Positions 7,894-16,200 of a DNA stretch of 32,750 bases are shown here, one piece after another. Both the position numbers and the translations under genes were made by a program. A model generated the notes under the pieces. That model ran no database searches and was not told the DNA's origin. It saw nothing but the letters and a program-made list of their open reading frames with translations. Location: NCBI GenBank assembly GCA_902494685.1, contig CABUUE010000001.1, forward strand, positions 1-32,750, in the 5' to 3' direction. Numbering within the stretch: position 1 is the first letter of the stretch; each line of letters starts with the position of its first letter. The DNA comes from an uncultured Collinsella sp. GTDB taxonomy: Bacteria; Actinomycetota; Coriobacteriia; Coriobacteriales; Coriobacteriaceae.

Positions 7894-9258
7894 ATGGCGA
7901 TCACGCCCGCAGAAATCGCGGAAACCCGCGGCATGGTTGAGGAGCAGAACCTCGACATCAGGACCATCACCATGGGTGTTTCGCTCATGGGTTGCGGCGA
8001 CGAGAACCTCGACCGCATGTGCACGAAGATCTACGACCACGTGACGCACACGGCTGAGCATCTGGTCGAGACCGCCGAGAACCTCGAGCGCGAGTACGGT
8101 ATCCCTATCGTCAACAAGCGCGTCTCCGTCACCCCGGTGGCGCAGATCGCCGCTTGCTGCAAGGATGAGGACCTCACCCCCATCGCGCACGCCCTCGACC
8201 GCGCGGCCGAGACGCTCGGCATCGATTACCTGGGTGGCTTCTCCGCGCTCGTCCAGAAGGGCATCGGCGACGCCGACCGCCGCGTCATCCAGTCCATCCC
8301 GCAGGCGCTCGCCACCACCAGCCGCGTCTGCTCCAGCGTCAACGTCGCCAGCCTGCGTGCCGGCATCAACATGGACGCCGTACTCATGGCTGCGCAGACC
8401 ATCATCGACGCCGCTAAGCTCACGGCCGACCAGGATTCCGTCGGCGCTTCCAAGTTTGTCTGCTTTGCCAATATGGTCGAGGACTCCCCGTTTATGGCGG
8501 GCGCCGTCCACGGCGGTGGCGAGGCCGACGCCGTCATCAACGTTGGCGTCTCGGGCCCCGGCGTTATGGCCGCAGCCCTGGAGACGCTGCCCGACTCCGC
8601 ATCGATGATGGAAGTCGCCGAGAAGATTAAGCAGACCGCCTTTAAGATCACCCGTGCCGGCGAGCTCATGAGCCGCGAGGCCGCTCATCGCCTGGGTGTC
8701 GAGAAGGGCATTGTCGACCTGTCGCTGGCCCCCACGCCCGCCATCGGCGACTCTGTCGCGCGCATCCTCGAGATCATCGGCGTGGGCACCTGCGGTGGCC
8801 CCGGCACGACCTGCGCGCTCGCCATGCTCAACGATGCCGTCAAGAAGGGCGGCGTCATGGCCAGCTCCAGCGTGGGCGGCCTCTCGGGCGCTTTTATCCC
8901 CGTGTCCGAGGACGCCGGCATGATCGCCGCCGTCGAGGCCGGCGCGCTTTCGCTCGAGAAGCTCGAGGCCATGACCTGCGTGTGCTCCGTCGGCCTGGAC
9001 ATGATCGCCATCCCCGGCGACACCCCGGTCGAGACCATCGCCGGCATCATCGCCGACGAGATGGCTATCGGCGTCATCAACAACAAGACCACGGCCGTCC
9101 GCGTGATTCCCGCCATTGGCAAGGGCGTGGGCGACTGCGTCGAGTACGGCGGCCTGTTCGGCCGTGCGCCCATCATGCCGGTGAACCCCAACGCCGGCAC
9201 CGTGCTTGCCCACCGTGGTGGACGCTTCCCGGCACCGCTGAACTCGCTGAAGAACTAG
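7894..9258 (+). CDS. UPF0210/PFL-family protein (DUF711)
   Basis: The 454-residue protein matches the UPF0210 (DUF711, also called PFL-family) group, whose biochemical role is not established. Recognisable segments are NLDIRTITMGVSL near the start, NKRVSVTPVAQIA, LGGFSALVQKG, GGGEADAVINVGVSGPGV, a CGGPGTTCALAMLNDAVKKGG block, and the C-terminal GGRFPAPLNSLKN. The ATG at 7894 is chosen because AGGAG (7882-7886) is 7 nt upstream and gives the usual family length of about 450. An in-frame GTG-type extension to 7837 would run through the inverted repeat. The partner ACT-domain protein (UPF0237) often found next to this family is not visible here. Confidence 0.9.
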   Translation: MAITPAEIAETRGMVEEQNLDIRTITMGVSLMGCGDENLDRMCTKIYDHVTHTAEHLVETAENLEREYGIPIVNKRVSVTPVAQIAACCKDEDLTPIAHALDRAAETLGIDYLGGFSALVQKGIGDADRRVIQSIPQALATTSRVCSSVNVASLRAGINMDAVLMAAQTIIDAAKLTADQDSVGASKFVCFANMVEDSPFMAGAVHGGGEADAVINVGVSGPGVMAAALETLPDSASMMEVAEKIKQTAFKITRAGELMSREAAHRLGVEKGIVDLSLAPTPAIGDSVARILEIIGVGTCGGPGTTCALAMLNDAVKKGGVMASSSVGGLSGAFIPVSEDAGMIAAVEAGALSLEKLEAMTCVCSVGLDMIAIPGDTPVETIAGIIADEMAIGVINNKTTAVRVIPAIGKGVGDCVEYGGLFGRAPIMPVNPNAGTVLAHRGGRFPAPLNSLKN

Positions 9259-9328
9259 CTGAGGGGTTCGGGCGAGGAGCCCCGGGGAGGGCAAATATAT
9301 AAGGTCGCCTGCTCGGACAGTCCTGACT

Positions 9329-9366
9329 CGCACGGAGAGCACATTAAGTGCTCTCCGGCTCGTGCG
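9329..9366 (+). other. Bulged hairpin downstream of the PFL-family gene
   Basis: GGAGAGCAC (9334-9342) and GTGCTCTCC (9348-9356) pair around ATTAA. An outer CGCAC/GTGCG stem (9329-9333 with 9362-9366) adds five pairs with a 5-nt bulge. It lies 70 bp after the stop codon. No T-run follows, so Rho-independent termination is doubtful. It may be a 3' stabilising structure or an interspersed repeat. Confidence 0.45.
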
Positions 9367-9428
9367 GAACTCGCGATCGACTTCATATGCCGCCGCGCGG
9401 CCGGGGCGAACGTGGGTCCAAAATTGTC

Positions 9429-9461
9429 AAAAAGCGGTCGGCGCGCAGGTGCGCCGACCGC
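9429..9461 (-). terminator. Intrinsic terminator of gyrA
   Basis: On the minus strand a perfect 11-bp GC-rich stem (9434-9444 with 9451-9461, 6-nt loop) is followed directly by five Ts. It lies 40 bp beyond the gyrA stop codon and fits a classic Rho-independent terminator for the gyrBA transcript. Confidence 0.9.
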
Positions 9462-9501
9462 CGATATATGGGGTCTGATATTTTCTACCAGCTAGTTCCT
9501 C

Positions 9502-12243
9502 TTACTCGTCTAGGAGATCTTCTGGCATGTCGTTGCCGTCGCCTAGATCGACTGGGGTCTCTTCGGTGTCGGCTGCGGCCTCGGCACCTTCGCCCTCGGG
9601 CTTCTCTTTGGCGGCTGTCATGCGAGCTACGGCGCAGATGCGGTCGTTGTCGTCGACGGTCATCATTTTGACGCCCTGGGTGGCGCGGCCGGTCTGGCTG
9701 ATCTCGTCGGTCTTGACGCGAATGACCGTCGCGCCTTCCGTCACGATGAACAGCTCGTGTTGCGGGCCCACCGTCTTCATAGCCGCGAGGTTGCCCTTAC
9801 GCTCGGTCATCTGAATGGTATAGACGCCCTGACCGCCGCGGTTCTGCTCTGGGTAGTCCGCAACCGGCGTGCGCTTGCCGTAGCCGCGCTCGGTAATGAC
9901 GAACAGGTCGCCGTCGCCGTTGGTAACCTCCATGCCCAAAACGCTCACGCCGTCCTTCATGCTAATACCGCGAACGCCACTGGTGTCGCGACCGGTGGCG
10001 CGTACCTGCTCCTCAGAGAACATAATCGCCTTGCCCGCAGTGGTGGCCAGGATGATCTTGTCGCCCTCGCGCACGCGACGCACGTTCAATAGTGCGTCGT
10101 CGTCGCGCAGGTTGATGGCAATGAGTCCATCGCGGCGGCTGCGGTCATACGCGCTCATCACGGTCTTCTTGACCATGCCGCTCTTGGTGGCAAACATCAG
10201 GTACTCGTCGGCGGGGAACTCGCGGCAGCTGATGACGCTTGCGATCTTCTCGCCGTCCTCAAAGGGCAGCAGGTTGACGATCGCGGTGCCGCGGGCCTGG
10301 CGCGTACCCACCGGCAGTTCGTGCACCTTCAGGCGATAGACCTTGCCCTTGCTCGAGAAAAACAGTACGTACTCGTGCGTGGACGCAATAAACATCTCGT
10401 CGATAACGTCATCCTCTTTGAGGTTGACGCCTGACACGCCCTTGCCGCCGCGCTTCTGGGCACGGTAGGCAGCCACCGGGATACGCTTAACGTAGCCGGT
10501 GTGGGTGATGGTCACGACCATATCCTCGTCGGCGATGAGGTCCTCGACATCCAGGTCCTTCTCAACCTGGCTGATCTCGGTGCGGCGCTTGTCGCCGAAC
10601 TTCTTAGAGATCTCGCGCATCTCCTCCTTGATGACGCCCAAGATCTTCTCCTCATGCGCCAGCAGGTCCTCGTAGTAGGCGATGGCGCGACGCAGGCCGT
10701 CCAGCTCTTCCTGGATCTTGTTGCGCTCCAAGCCGGTCAGGCGGCGCAGCTTCATCTCGAGGATGGCCGTGGTCTGCTCGGGCGTAAAGCCAAAGCGCTC
10801 GATCAGGCGGCTGCTGGCCTCGGAGTCGGTCTGCGAGGAGCGGATAATGCTGATAACCTCGTCGATATGGTCGAGGGCCATCAGGTAGCCCTCGAGGATA
10901 TGCGCACGCGCCTGGGCCTTCTTGAGGTCAAAACGAGTGCGGCGGGTGACGACGTCGACCTGGTGGTCGATGTAGTGCTGCAGCATCTCGCGCAGGCTCA
11001 GGCATTTGGGAACGCCGTTGACGAGCGCCAGGTTGTTGGCGCCAAAGGTCGTCTGCAGTGAGGTGTACTTATACAGGTTGTTGAGCACGACCTGCGGAAT
11101 GACGCCCTTCTTGAGCTCGATGACCAGACGGATGCCCTTCTGGTTGGACTCGTCGCGCATGTCCGAGATGCCCTCGATGCGCTTGTCGTTTACGAGCTGG
11201 GCGATCTTCTCCTGCAGGGTGCCCTTGTTGACCATGTAGGGAATCTCGGTAAAGACCAGACGACTGCGGCCGGTCTTGGTGGATTCCACATGGGCCTTGG
11301 CACGCACGGTAATGGAGCCGCGGCCGGTCTCATAGCTCTGCCTAATGCCGGCGCTGCCCATGATGATGGCACCGGTGGGGAAGTCCGGACCGGGCATGAT
11401 CTGCATAAGCTCGTCGACGGTAGCATCGGGATTGTCGATCAGGTAGCAGGTTGCCTCGATCGCCTCGGTGAGGTTATGCGGGGCGATATTGGTGGCCATG
11501 CCGACAGCGATGCCCTGGCTGCCGTTGACCAGCAGGTTGGGGAAGCGCGCGGGCAGTGCCACGGGCTCGGCGAGCGACTCGTCGTAGTTGGGCTGCCAGT
11601 CGACGGTATCCTTTTGCAAGTCGCGCAGCAGCTCCATGGCAGGCTTTGCCAGACGGCTCTCGGTATAGCGCATTGCCGCCGCGCCGTCGCCATCGATGTT
11701 GCCAAAGTTACCGTGGCCATCGATGAGCGGTGTGCGCATGGAGAACCACTGCGCCAGACGAACCATGGCCTCGTAGACTGCGAAGTCACCGTGCGGATGG
11801 TACTTGCCGATAACTTCGCCGACCGTCCAGGCCGACTTCTTATGCGGGCGGTTGGGGTAGATGCCGCTCTCGTTCATGGCGTACAGGATGCGGCGGTGCA
11901 CCGGCTTTAGGCCGTCGCGCACGTCCGGCAGGGCGCGCGCCGTGATGACCGACATCGAGTACTCGATGAACGACTGCTTCATCTCGCGGCCGAACTCCGA
12001 AATCTGGAGCTGGCCACCGTTGATATCCTCGCCGGCTGAGGCGCCACGATCGACCGCGCCGAAGCTCTCCTCGAGCTCGGCGTCGTCATCCCCTTCCTCT
12101 TCATCCTCGGCGTCGGGGTTATAGGAATCCGGATCGCCGTCCTCGCCCTGCTCAGCGCGGGCGAGCAGGCGCTTCAGATCATCGGGCATACCGGCGTCGC
12201 CGGCCTCGTCCATACCCTCGTTGTTGTTGATATCGTCTGCCAC
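9502..12243 (-). CDS. gyrA: DNA gyrase subunit A, with acidic N-terminal extension
   Basis: The 913-residue protein is the DNA-breaking/rejoining subunit of gyrase, which adds negative supercoils with GyrB. The core starts near residue 88 with SFIEYSMSVITARALPDVRD. Catalytic Tyr193 lies in AAMRYTE, and the GyrA box QKRGGKG is in the C-terminal domain. The GTG start at 12243 has an excellent AGGAGG 4 nt upstream. Two oddities stand out. Residues 1-85 form an Asp/Glu-rich low-complexity extension not found in typical GyrA, and the C-terminal tail is also acidic. In the quinolone pocket, HPHGDF places Phe154 where E. coli has Ser83, a residue known from resistant mutants. Glu158 at the position of Asp87 is normal in many Gram-positives. 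Confidence 0.97.
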   Translation of the reverse strand: MADDINNNEGMDEAGDAGMPDDLKRLLARAEQGEDGDPDSYNPDAEDEEEGDDDAELEESFGAVDRGASAGEDINGGQLQISEFGREMKQSFIEYSMSVITARALPDVRDGLKPVHRRILYAMNESGIYPNRPHKKSAWTVGEVIGKYHPHGDFAVYEAMVRLAQWFSMRTPLIDGHGNFGNIDGDGAAAMRYTESRLAKPAMELLRDLQKDTVDWQPNYDESLAEPVALPARFPNLLVNGSQGIAVGMATNIAPHNLTEAIEATCYLIDNPDATVDELMQIMPGPDFPTGAIIMGSAGIRQSYETGRGSITVRAKAHVESTKTGRSRLVFTEIPYMVNKGTLQEKIAQLVNDKRIEGISDMRDESNQKGIRLVIELKKGVIPQVVLNNLYKYTSLQTTFGANNLALVNGVPKCLSLREMLQHYIDHQVDVVTRRTRFDLKKAQARAHILEGYLMALDHIDEVISIIRSSQTDSEASSRLIERFGFTPEQTTAILEMKLRRLTGLERNKIQEELDGLRRAIAYYEDLLAHEEKILGVIKEEMREISKKFGDKRRTEISQVEKDLDVEDLIADEDMVVTITHTGYVKRIPVAAYRAQKRGGKGVSGVNLKEDDVIDEMFIASTHEYVLFFSSKGKVYRLKVHELPVGTRQARGTAIVNLLPFEDGEKIASVISCREFPADEYLMFATKSGMVKKTVMSAYDRSRRDGLIAINLRDDDALLNVRRVREGDKIILATTAGKAIMFSEEQVRATGRDTSGVRGISMKDGVSVLGMEVTNGDGDLFVITERGYGKRTPVADYPEQNRGGQGVYTIQMTERKGNLAAMKTVGPQHELFIVTEGATVIRVKTDEISQTGRATQGVKMMTVDDNDRICAVARMTAAKEKPEGEGAEAAADTEETPVDLGDGNDMPEDLLDE

Positions 12244-12291
12244 GTTACCTCCTCATGGTTTGCGTGGTCCATTAGTTCCCTACCACGGAGA

Positions 12292-12392
12292 CGGCTTTTC
12301 CAGGTGCCGCAGATTCGCCCGAAAGAGGAGGGAAGCGTACTTGGGTACGCGACCGACGATTGAGGGCGAAGGTGCGGTGGCTGGGAAAGCCG
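12292..12392. other. Long imperfect stem-loop between gyrB and gyrA
   Basis: Three consecutive arms pair across this 101-bp spacer: 12292-12303 with 12381-12392, 12305-12311 with 12373-12379, and 12314-12320 with 12364-12370. They are separated only by one- and two-base mismatches. The loop holds a separate GCGTAC/GTACGC hairpin (12335-12350). The three non-Watson-Crick positions inside the arms are G-U pairs if the plus strand is transcribed and A-C mismatches if the minus strand is. This could be an RNA structure, possibly antisense to the gyr transcript, or an interspersed repeat. Confidence 0.6.
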
Positions 12393-12398
12393 CAGGGA

Positions 12399-14429
12399 TT
12401 AGGCATCCAAGAATCGTGCGTCGTGGGCGTGTTTTTCAATGTACTCGCGGCGATAGCCGACCTCGGAACCCATCAGCTCGCGCACGGCGCGGTCCGCCAC
12501 CACGGCGTCCTCAATCGACACGCGCTGCAAAATGCGGGTCTTGGGGTCCATCGTCGTCGAGGCAAGCTGCTTGGGGTCCATCTCGCCCAGGCCCTTGTAG
12601 CGCTGGACGGTGTAGCCCTTGCGCTTCTTGGTGATCTTGCCGTCCTTGGCCTTGCCGTCCTCGTCGTTGTCGTCGGGGTTCAGGCCCAGGCTCTGAATGG
12701 TGTCGCGCAGAATCTCGTCTTCGGGCTGGCGGCCGTTGGGATACACGTAATGGATCTTGTTGCGCACCTTAATGCCAAAGATGGGCGGGCAGGCGACATA
12801 GACATAGCCGGCATCGATCAGCGGGCGCATGTACTTGTAGAAGAACGTCAGCAGCAGGATGCGGATATGCGCACCGTCAACGTCTGCATCGGTCATGATG
12901 ATGATCTTGTGGTAGCGCGCCTTGCTGATATCGAAGTCGCCACCGTCGCCGGCGCTCGTCGTGACGCCGCAGCCGATCGCGGTGATCAGGGATTGGATGG
13001 TGTCGCTCGAGAACGCGCGGTGGTCACCCACGCGCTCGACGTTCAAAATCTTGCCGCGCAGGGGCAGAATCGCCTGGATGTCTCGGCGACGGCCGTCCTT
13101 GGCCGAACCGCCTGCCGAGTCACCCTCTACGATAAAGAGCTCGGTCAGCTCGGCATCGCGCACCGAGCAGTCGGCGAGCTTGCCGGGCAGCGAAGCCGTC
13201 TCGAGCAGACTCTTGCGACGGGTCGCCTCGCGCGCCTTGCGGGCAGCGTTGCGGGCCTTGCAGGCCTGCTGGGCCTTCTTGACGATCTCGCGGGCGGGCT
13301 TGGGGTGCTCCTCCAGATAATCGGTCAGTCCATCGGTCACGATCTTGAGCGTGAGCGCGCGCATGTAGGAACTGCCGAGCTTGGCCTTGGTCTGTCCCTC
13401 AAACTGCGGGTCGGGTAGCTTGACCGAGATGACGGCCGAAAGCCCCTCGCGCACGTCGTCGCCGCTCAGGTTGGCTTCCTTCTCCTTGAGTAGGTTCTGC
13501 TTGCGGGCGTAATCGTTGATCACACGGGTGAGAGCGGTGCGGAAACCCTCGAGATGCATGCCGCCCTCGGGGGTGTAGATGTCGTTGGCAAACGACATGA
13601 CGTTCTCGCCGTAGGCGGCATTCCACTGCAGGGATACCTCGACCTCGCCCATCTTGGTCACGGGCGCATCCGGATCCGATTTGCCCTCGATATAGATGGG
13701 CTCCTTAAAGGCCTCGGGGACGTCCTTGCCGTCGTTGAGGAACTTGACGAAGTCGATGATGCCGCCCTCGTAGCAGAACTCCTCCACGTGGGGAGTCGCC
13801 TCGCGCTCGTCGGTCAGCACGATCTTTAGATTCTTATTGAGGAACGCCGTCTCTTGCAGACGGTTGTGCAGCGTATCGAAATCGTAGACACAGGTCTCGA
13901 AGATCTCGTCGTCGGGCCAGAAGCTGACGGTGGTACCCGTCGAATCCGAGGTGCCCACGACCTCCATCTTCTTGACGGTCTTGCCGCGCGAGAACTCCAT
14001 CTCGTAGACGCTGCCATCACGGCGCACCTGCACGACCACGCGCTTGGACAGCGCGTTGACGACGGAGATGCCCACGCCGTGCAGACCGCCCGAGACCTTG
14101 TAGGCCGAGTTATCGAACTTACCGCCGGCGTGCAGGATCGTCATAACGACCTCGAGCGTCGGGATCTTTTTGATGGGATGCTCGTCGACGGGGATGCCTC
14201 GCCCGTTGTCGACGACCGTGATGGAGTTGTCGGCGTGGACCGTCACCTGAATCTCGGTGCAGAAACCGGCCATGGCCTCGTCAACGGAGTTGTCAACGAT
14301 CTCCCACACCAGGTGATGAAGACCGCTGGCGCTCGTCGAGCCAATGTACATGCCCGGGCGCTTACGAACGGCCTCGAGACCTTCGAGAATCTTAATCTCG
14401 CCGCCATCGTAATCGTTTTCGTTTGCCAC
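12399..14429 (-). CDS. gyrB: DNA gyrase subunit B
   Basis: The 676-residue protein is the ATPase/TOPRIM subunit of gyrase. GHKL ATPase motifs are EIVDNSVDEA (E43, N47), DNGRGIP (74-80) and GGLHGVGIS (114-122). TOPRIM motifs are EGDSAGG (435-441) and TDADVDG (513-519). The sequence PLRGKILNVE follows, then the C-terminal RYKGLGEM segment that contacts GyrA. The GTG start at 14429 has AAGGAGG 4 nt upstream. The length is typical of Gram-positive GyrB. It lies 155 bp upstream of gyrA on the same strand and is separated from the preceding DUF721 gene by an intrinsic terminator, so gyrB probably has its own promoter within the roughly 50 bp before its start. Confidence 0.98.
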   Translation of the reverse strand: MANENDYDGGEIKILEGLEAVRKRPGMYIGSTSASGLHHLVWEIVDNSVDEAMAGFCTEIQVTVHADNSITVVDNGRGIPVDEHPIKKIPTLEVVMTILHAGGKFDNSAYKVSGGLHGVGISVVNALSKRVVVQVRRDGSVYEMEFSRGKTVKKMEVVGTSDSTGTTVSFWPDDEIFETCVYDFDTLHNRLQETAFLNKNLKIVLTDEREATPHVEEFCYEGGIIDFVKFLNDGKDVPEAFKEPIYIEGKSDPDAPVTKMGEVEVSLQWNAAYGENVMSFANDIYTPEGGMHLEGFRTALTRVINDYARKQNLLKEKEANLSGDDVREGLSAVISVKLPDPQFEGQTKAKLGSSYMRALTLKIVTDGLTDYLEEHPKPAREIVKKAQQACKARNAARKAREATRRKSLLETASLPGKLADCSVRDAELTELFIVEGDSAGGSAKDGRRRDIQAILPLRGKILNVERVGDHRAFSSDTIQSLITAIGCGVTTSAGDGGDFDISKARYHKIIIMTDADVDGAHIRILLLTFFYKYMRPLIDAGYVYVACPPIFGIKVRNKIHYVYPNGRQPEDEILRDTIQSLGLNPDDNDEDGKAKDGKITKKRKGYTVQRYKGLGEMDPKQLASTTMDPKTRILQRVSIEDAVVADRAVRELMGSEVGYRREYIEKHAHDARFLDA

Positions 14430-14478
14430 ACGTCCTCCTTCAGTTAAGAAAATGTGTACAGCCTTACTAGTCTATCGT

Positions 14479-14508
14479 AAAAAAATACCCTCGGGGACGA
14501 GGGTATTT
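14479..14508 (-). terminator. Intrinsic terminator after the DUF721 gene
   Basis: On the minus strand an 11-bp stem AAATACCCTCG/CGAGGGTATTT with a 4-nt loop runs into a T-run (seven Ts, part of them in the stem). It lies 26 bp beyond the DUF721 stop codon and separates the dnaN-recF-DUF721 transcript from gyrBA. Confidence 0.9.
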
Positions 14509-14534
14509 GGCTCTACAAGGCCACCAGATGCGAT

Positions 14535-15098
14535 TTAAGGCTCTTTCTCGCTTTGCACGCCCTTGGCCCACTCGGCACTGGCTCTCATGGCATTCTCGAG
14601 GGCCTCGCGCAGTTTTTGATCTTCGATGGGCGCCACTTGGCGCTCGATCTCGCCGCGTTCGTCTTCACTGAGATCGGCGTGTGGGGCCGGCGGGCGCTCG
14701 GTCACGGCTGGGCGCAAACGCTCCTTGGCAGCCGGCGGCGTGTGACCGGGCGCGGTCGTTTTGAACACCAGGCCGTCCACATGCGCGCCGGCCCGCTCCA
14801 TGCGTGCCCGGATGATCTCGCGCAGCAGCGTCATCTCCTGAGTCCACGAGGGCGAATCGAGATACACCAGCAGCTCATTGGACTCGGGCAGGTAGCGCAG
14901 GCCCGTCACGTGGCGTCCCTCGCGCGTGCCCGAGCACACCGCATTCCAGGCACGATAGACCGCACGAGATTCCTCTGCAGCCTCCATTTGCGCGCGGCAC
15001 TCAGATGTCGCGGCCGCCAGGATGCGCTGACGCTCGGCATCCAAAAAGCCGCCAAAGGCAACCGTTCCGTTCTCGCGCTCGTAGTTAGCACGTCTCAC
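14535..15098 (-). CDS. DUF721 / DciA-like protein
   Basis: The 187-residue protein sits between recF and gyrB, where actinobacteria encode a DUF721 protein. DciA-type members of this family are proposed to load the replicative helicase in bacteria without DnaC or DnaI. The conserved part is about residues 40-120, with VYRAWNAVCSG, HVTGLRYLPESNELLVYLDS and EMTLLREIIRARM. The C-terminal half is Pro/Glu/Arg-rich and probably disordered. The GTG start at 15098 lies inside the end of recF, giving a 14-bp overlap with no strong ribosome-binding site of its own, so it is probably coupled to recF. Family assignment is from position and pattern; the helicase-loading role is inferred. Confidence 0.85.
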   Translation of the reverse strand: MRRANYERENGTVAFGGFLDAERQRILAAATSECRAQMEAAEESRAVYRAWNAVCSGTREGRHVTGLRYLPESNELLVYLDSPSWTQEMTLLREIIRARMERAGAHVDGLVFKTTAPGHTPPAAKERLRPAVTERPPAPHADLSEDERGEIERQVAPIEDQKLREALENAMRASAEWAKGVQSEKEP

Positions 15099-16191
15099 CC
15101 ATGCTCACCACCTTGGCTCGATTAAGCAGGTCATCAGTAAAGTACCCCAGGTTGGTGGTGGTTATGACTGTCTGGATGTCATCACCGATCAGCTGCAGAA
15201 AAGCGCCCCGGCGCTCGGCATCGAGCTCGCTCATCACATCATCCAACAGCAGCAGGGGTGCAGTGCCCAGGATGTCACGGGCGACGGTCACCTCGGCCAC
15301 CTTCCAAGCCAGCACCAGCGTACGCTGCTGCCCTTGGCTGGCAAACGAACGGGCAGATCGACCCGCAACGGTAAACTCAATCTCGTCGCGATGTGGGCCC
15401 ACGAGCGTCACGCCGCGGCGCATCTCCTCGTCGGCACGTTCATCGAGGGCCGCGAGCATATGCTCGTACGCCCAGTCCTTAAGCTCCTCGCGCCCTTCGG
15501 TTTGAGGTAAATCCCCCAGCGTGGATACATAGGACACGCCTGCGTCCTCGCCGGACGCCACCTGCCCATACGCGGCGCGCACATGGCCCGCCAGTCGGTC
15601 GAGCAGGGCCAAACGATGCACGAGCAGGGCTGACCCGGCGCGGGCGATGGAGTCATTCCACGCACCGAGCATCTCGCGGCAGCACCAGGTCTCCTTGAGC
15701 AGGGCGTTGCGCTGCGTCACACAACGCCCGTAGGTGCTCGCCAGGTCGGCGTAACGGGCGCTCAGTTGTACGCCAAAGTCGTCGAGGGCGGCGCGGCGCA
15801 CGCTGGCACCGCGCTTGACCATATCCAGATGATCGGGGCAAAACAGCACGCTCGGCATAACCCCTCGCACGCCGGCAGCCGAGCACCTCTTGCCGTTACG
15901 GCTAAACGAGCGCTTGCCGTCCTCAACGCCCAGCCCCATATCGAGCACGCGGCCATCGCCCTCGAGCCTCAACTCGAGCTTGCACGAGCCCGTGCCGTCG
16001 TGCACGAGCTCGGCAGCTGTGGGATGCCTAAACGAGGTGCCACTCGTCAAAAGCTGCAGCGCCTCTATGAGGTTGGTCTTTCCCGCCGCGTTGGGCCCCG
16101 CAAGCACCGTCACGCCTTCGTCCAGGTCAAGACGGTAGCTATCGAAACTGCGGTAGCGCGCGACGGAAAGGTTGCGGGCAAACACGGTCAT
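15085..16191 (-). CDS. recF: DNA replication and repair protein RecF
   Basis: The 368-residue SMC-like ATPase acts with RecO and RecR to load RecA at single-strand gaps. The Walker A motif is GPNAAGKTN (32-40), the ABC signature is SQGQQRT (285-291), and Walker B is LLLLDDVMSELD (313-324). The C-terminal TTTNLGYF is also typical. Length is normal. The ATG at 16191 lies 9 bp after the dnaN stop, and the gene overlaps the following DUF721 gene, so dnaN, recF and DUF721 probably form one transcript ended by the terminator at 14479. Confidence 0.97.
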   Translation of the reverse strand: MTVFARNLSVARYRSFDSYRLDLDEGVTVLAGPNAAGKTNLIEALQLLTSGTSFRHPTAAELVHDGTGSCKLELRLEGDGRVLDMGLGVEDGKRSFSRNGKRCSAAGVRGVMPSVLFCPDHLDMVKRGASVRRAALDDFGVQLSARYADLASTYGRCVTQRNALLKETWCCREMLGAWNDSIARAGSALLVHRLALLDRLAGHVRAAYGQVASGEDAGVSYVSTLGDLPQTEGREELKDWAYEHMLAALDERADEEMRRGVTLVGPHRDEIEFTVAGRSARSFASQGQQRTLVLAWKVAEVTVARDILGTAPLLLLDDVMSELDAERRGAFLQLIGDDIQTVITTTNLGYFTDDLLNRAKVVSMGETC

Positions 16192-16200
16192 GGCGCAGCG

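Noticed and set aside
7519..9342. 607-residue open frame on the minus strand
   Set aside because: It lies antisense to the end of metH and the UPF0210 gene, is low-complexity Gly/Asp/His-rich, and matches no family. It is a by-product of high-GC codon bias.
11770..11772. GyrA Glu158 at the Asp87 position as a second resistance change
   Set aside because: Glu is the ordinary residue here in many Gram-positives such as Staphylococcus, so it is not evidence of resistance.
12360..13418. 352-residue plus-strand frame opposite gyrB
   Set aside because: GyrB motifs on the minus strand are unmistakable; the plus frame is a shadow.
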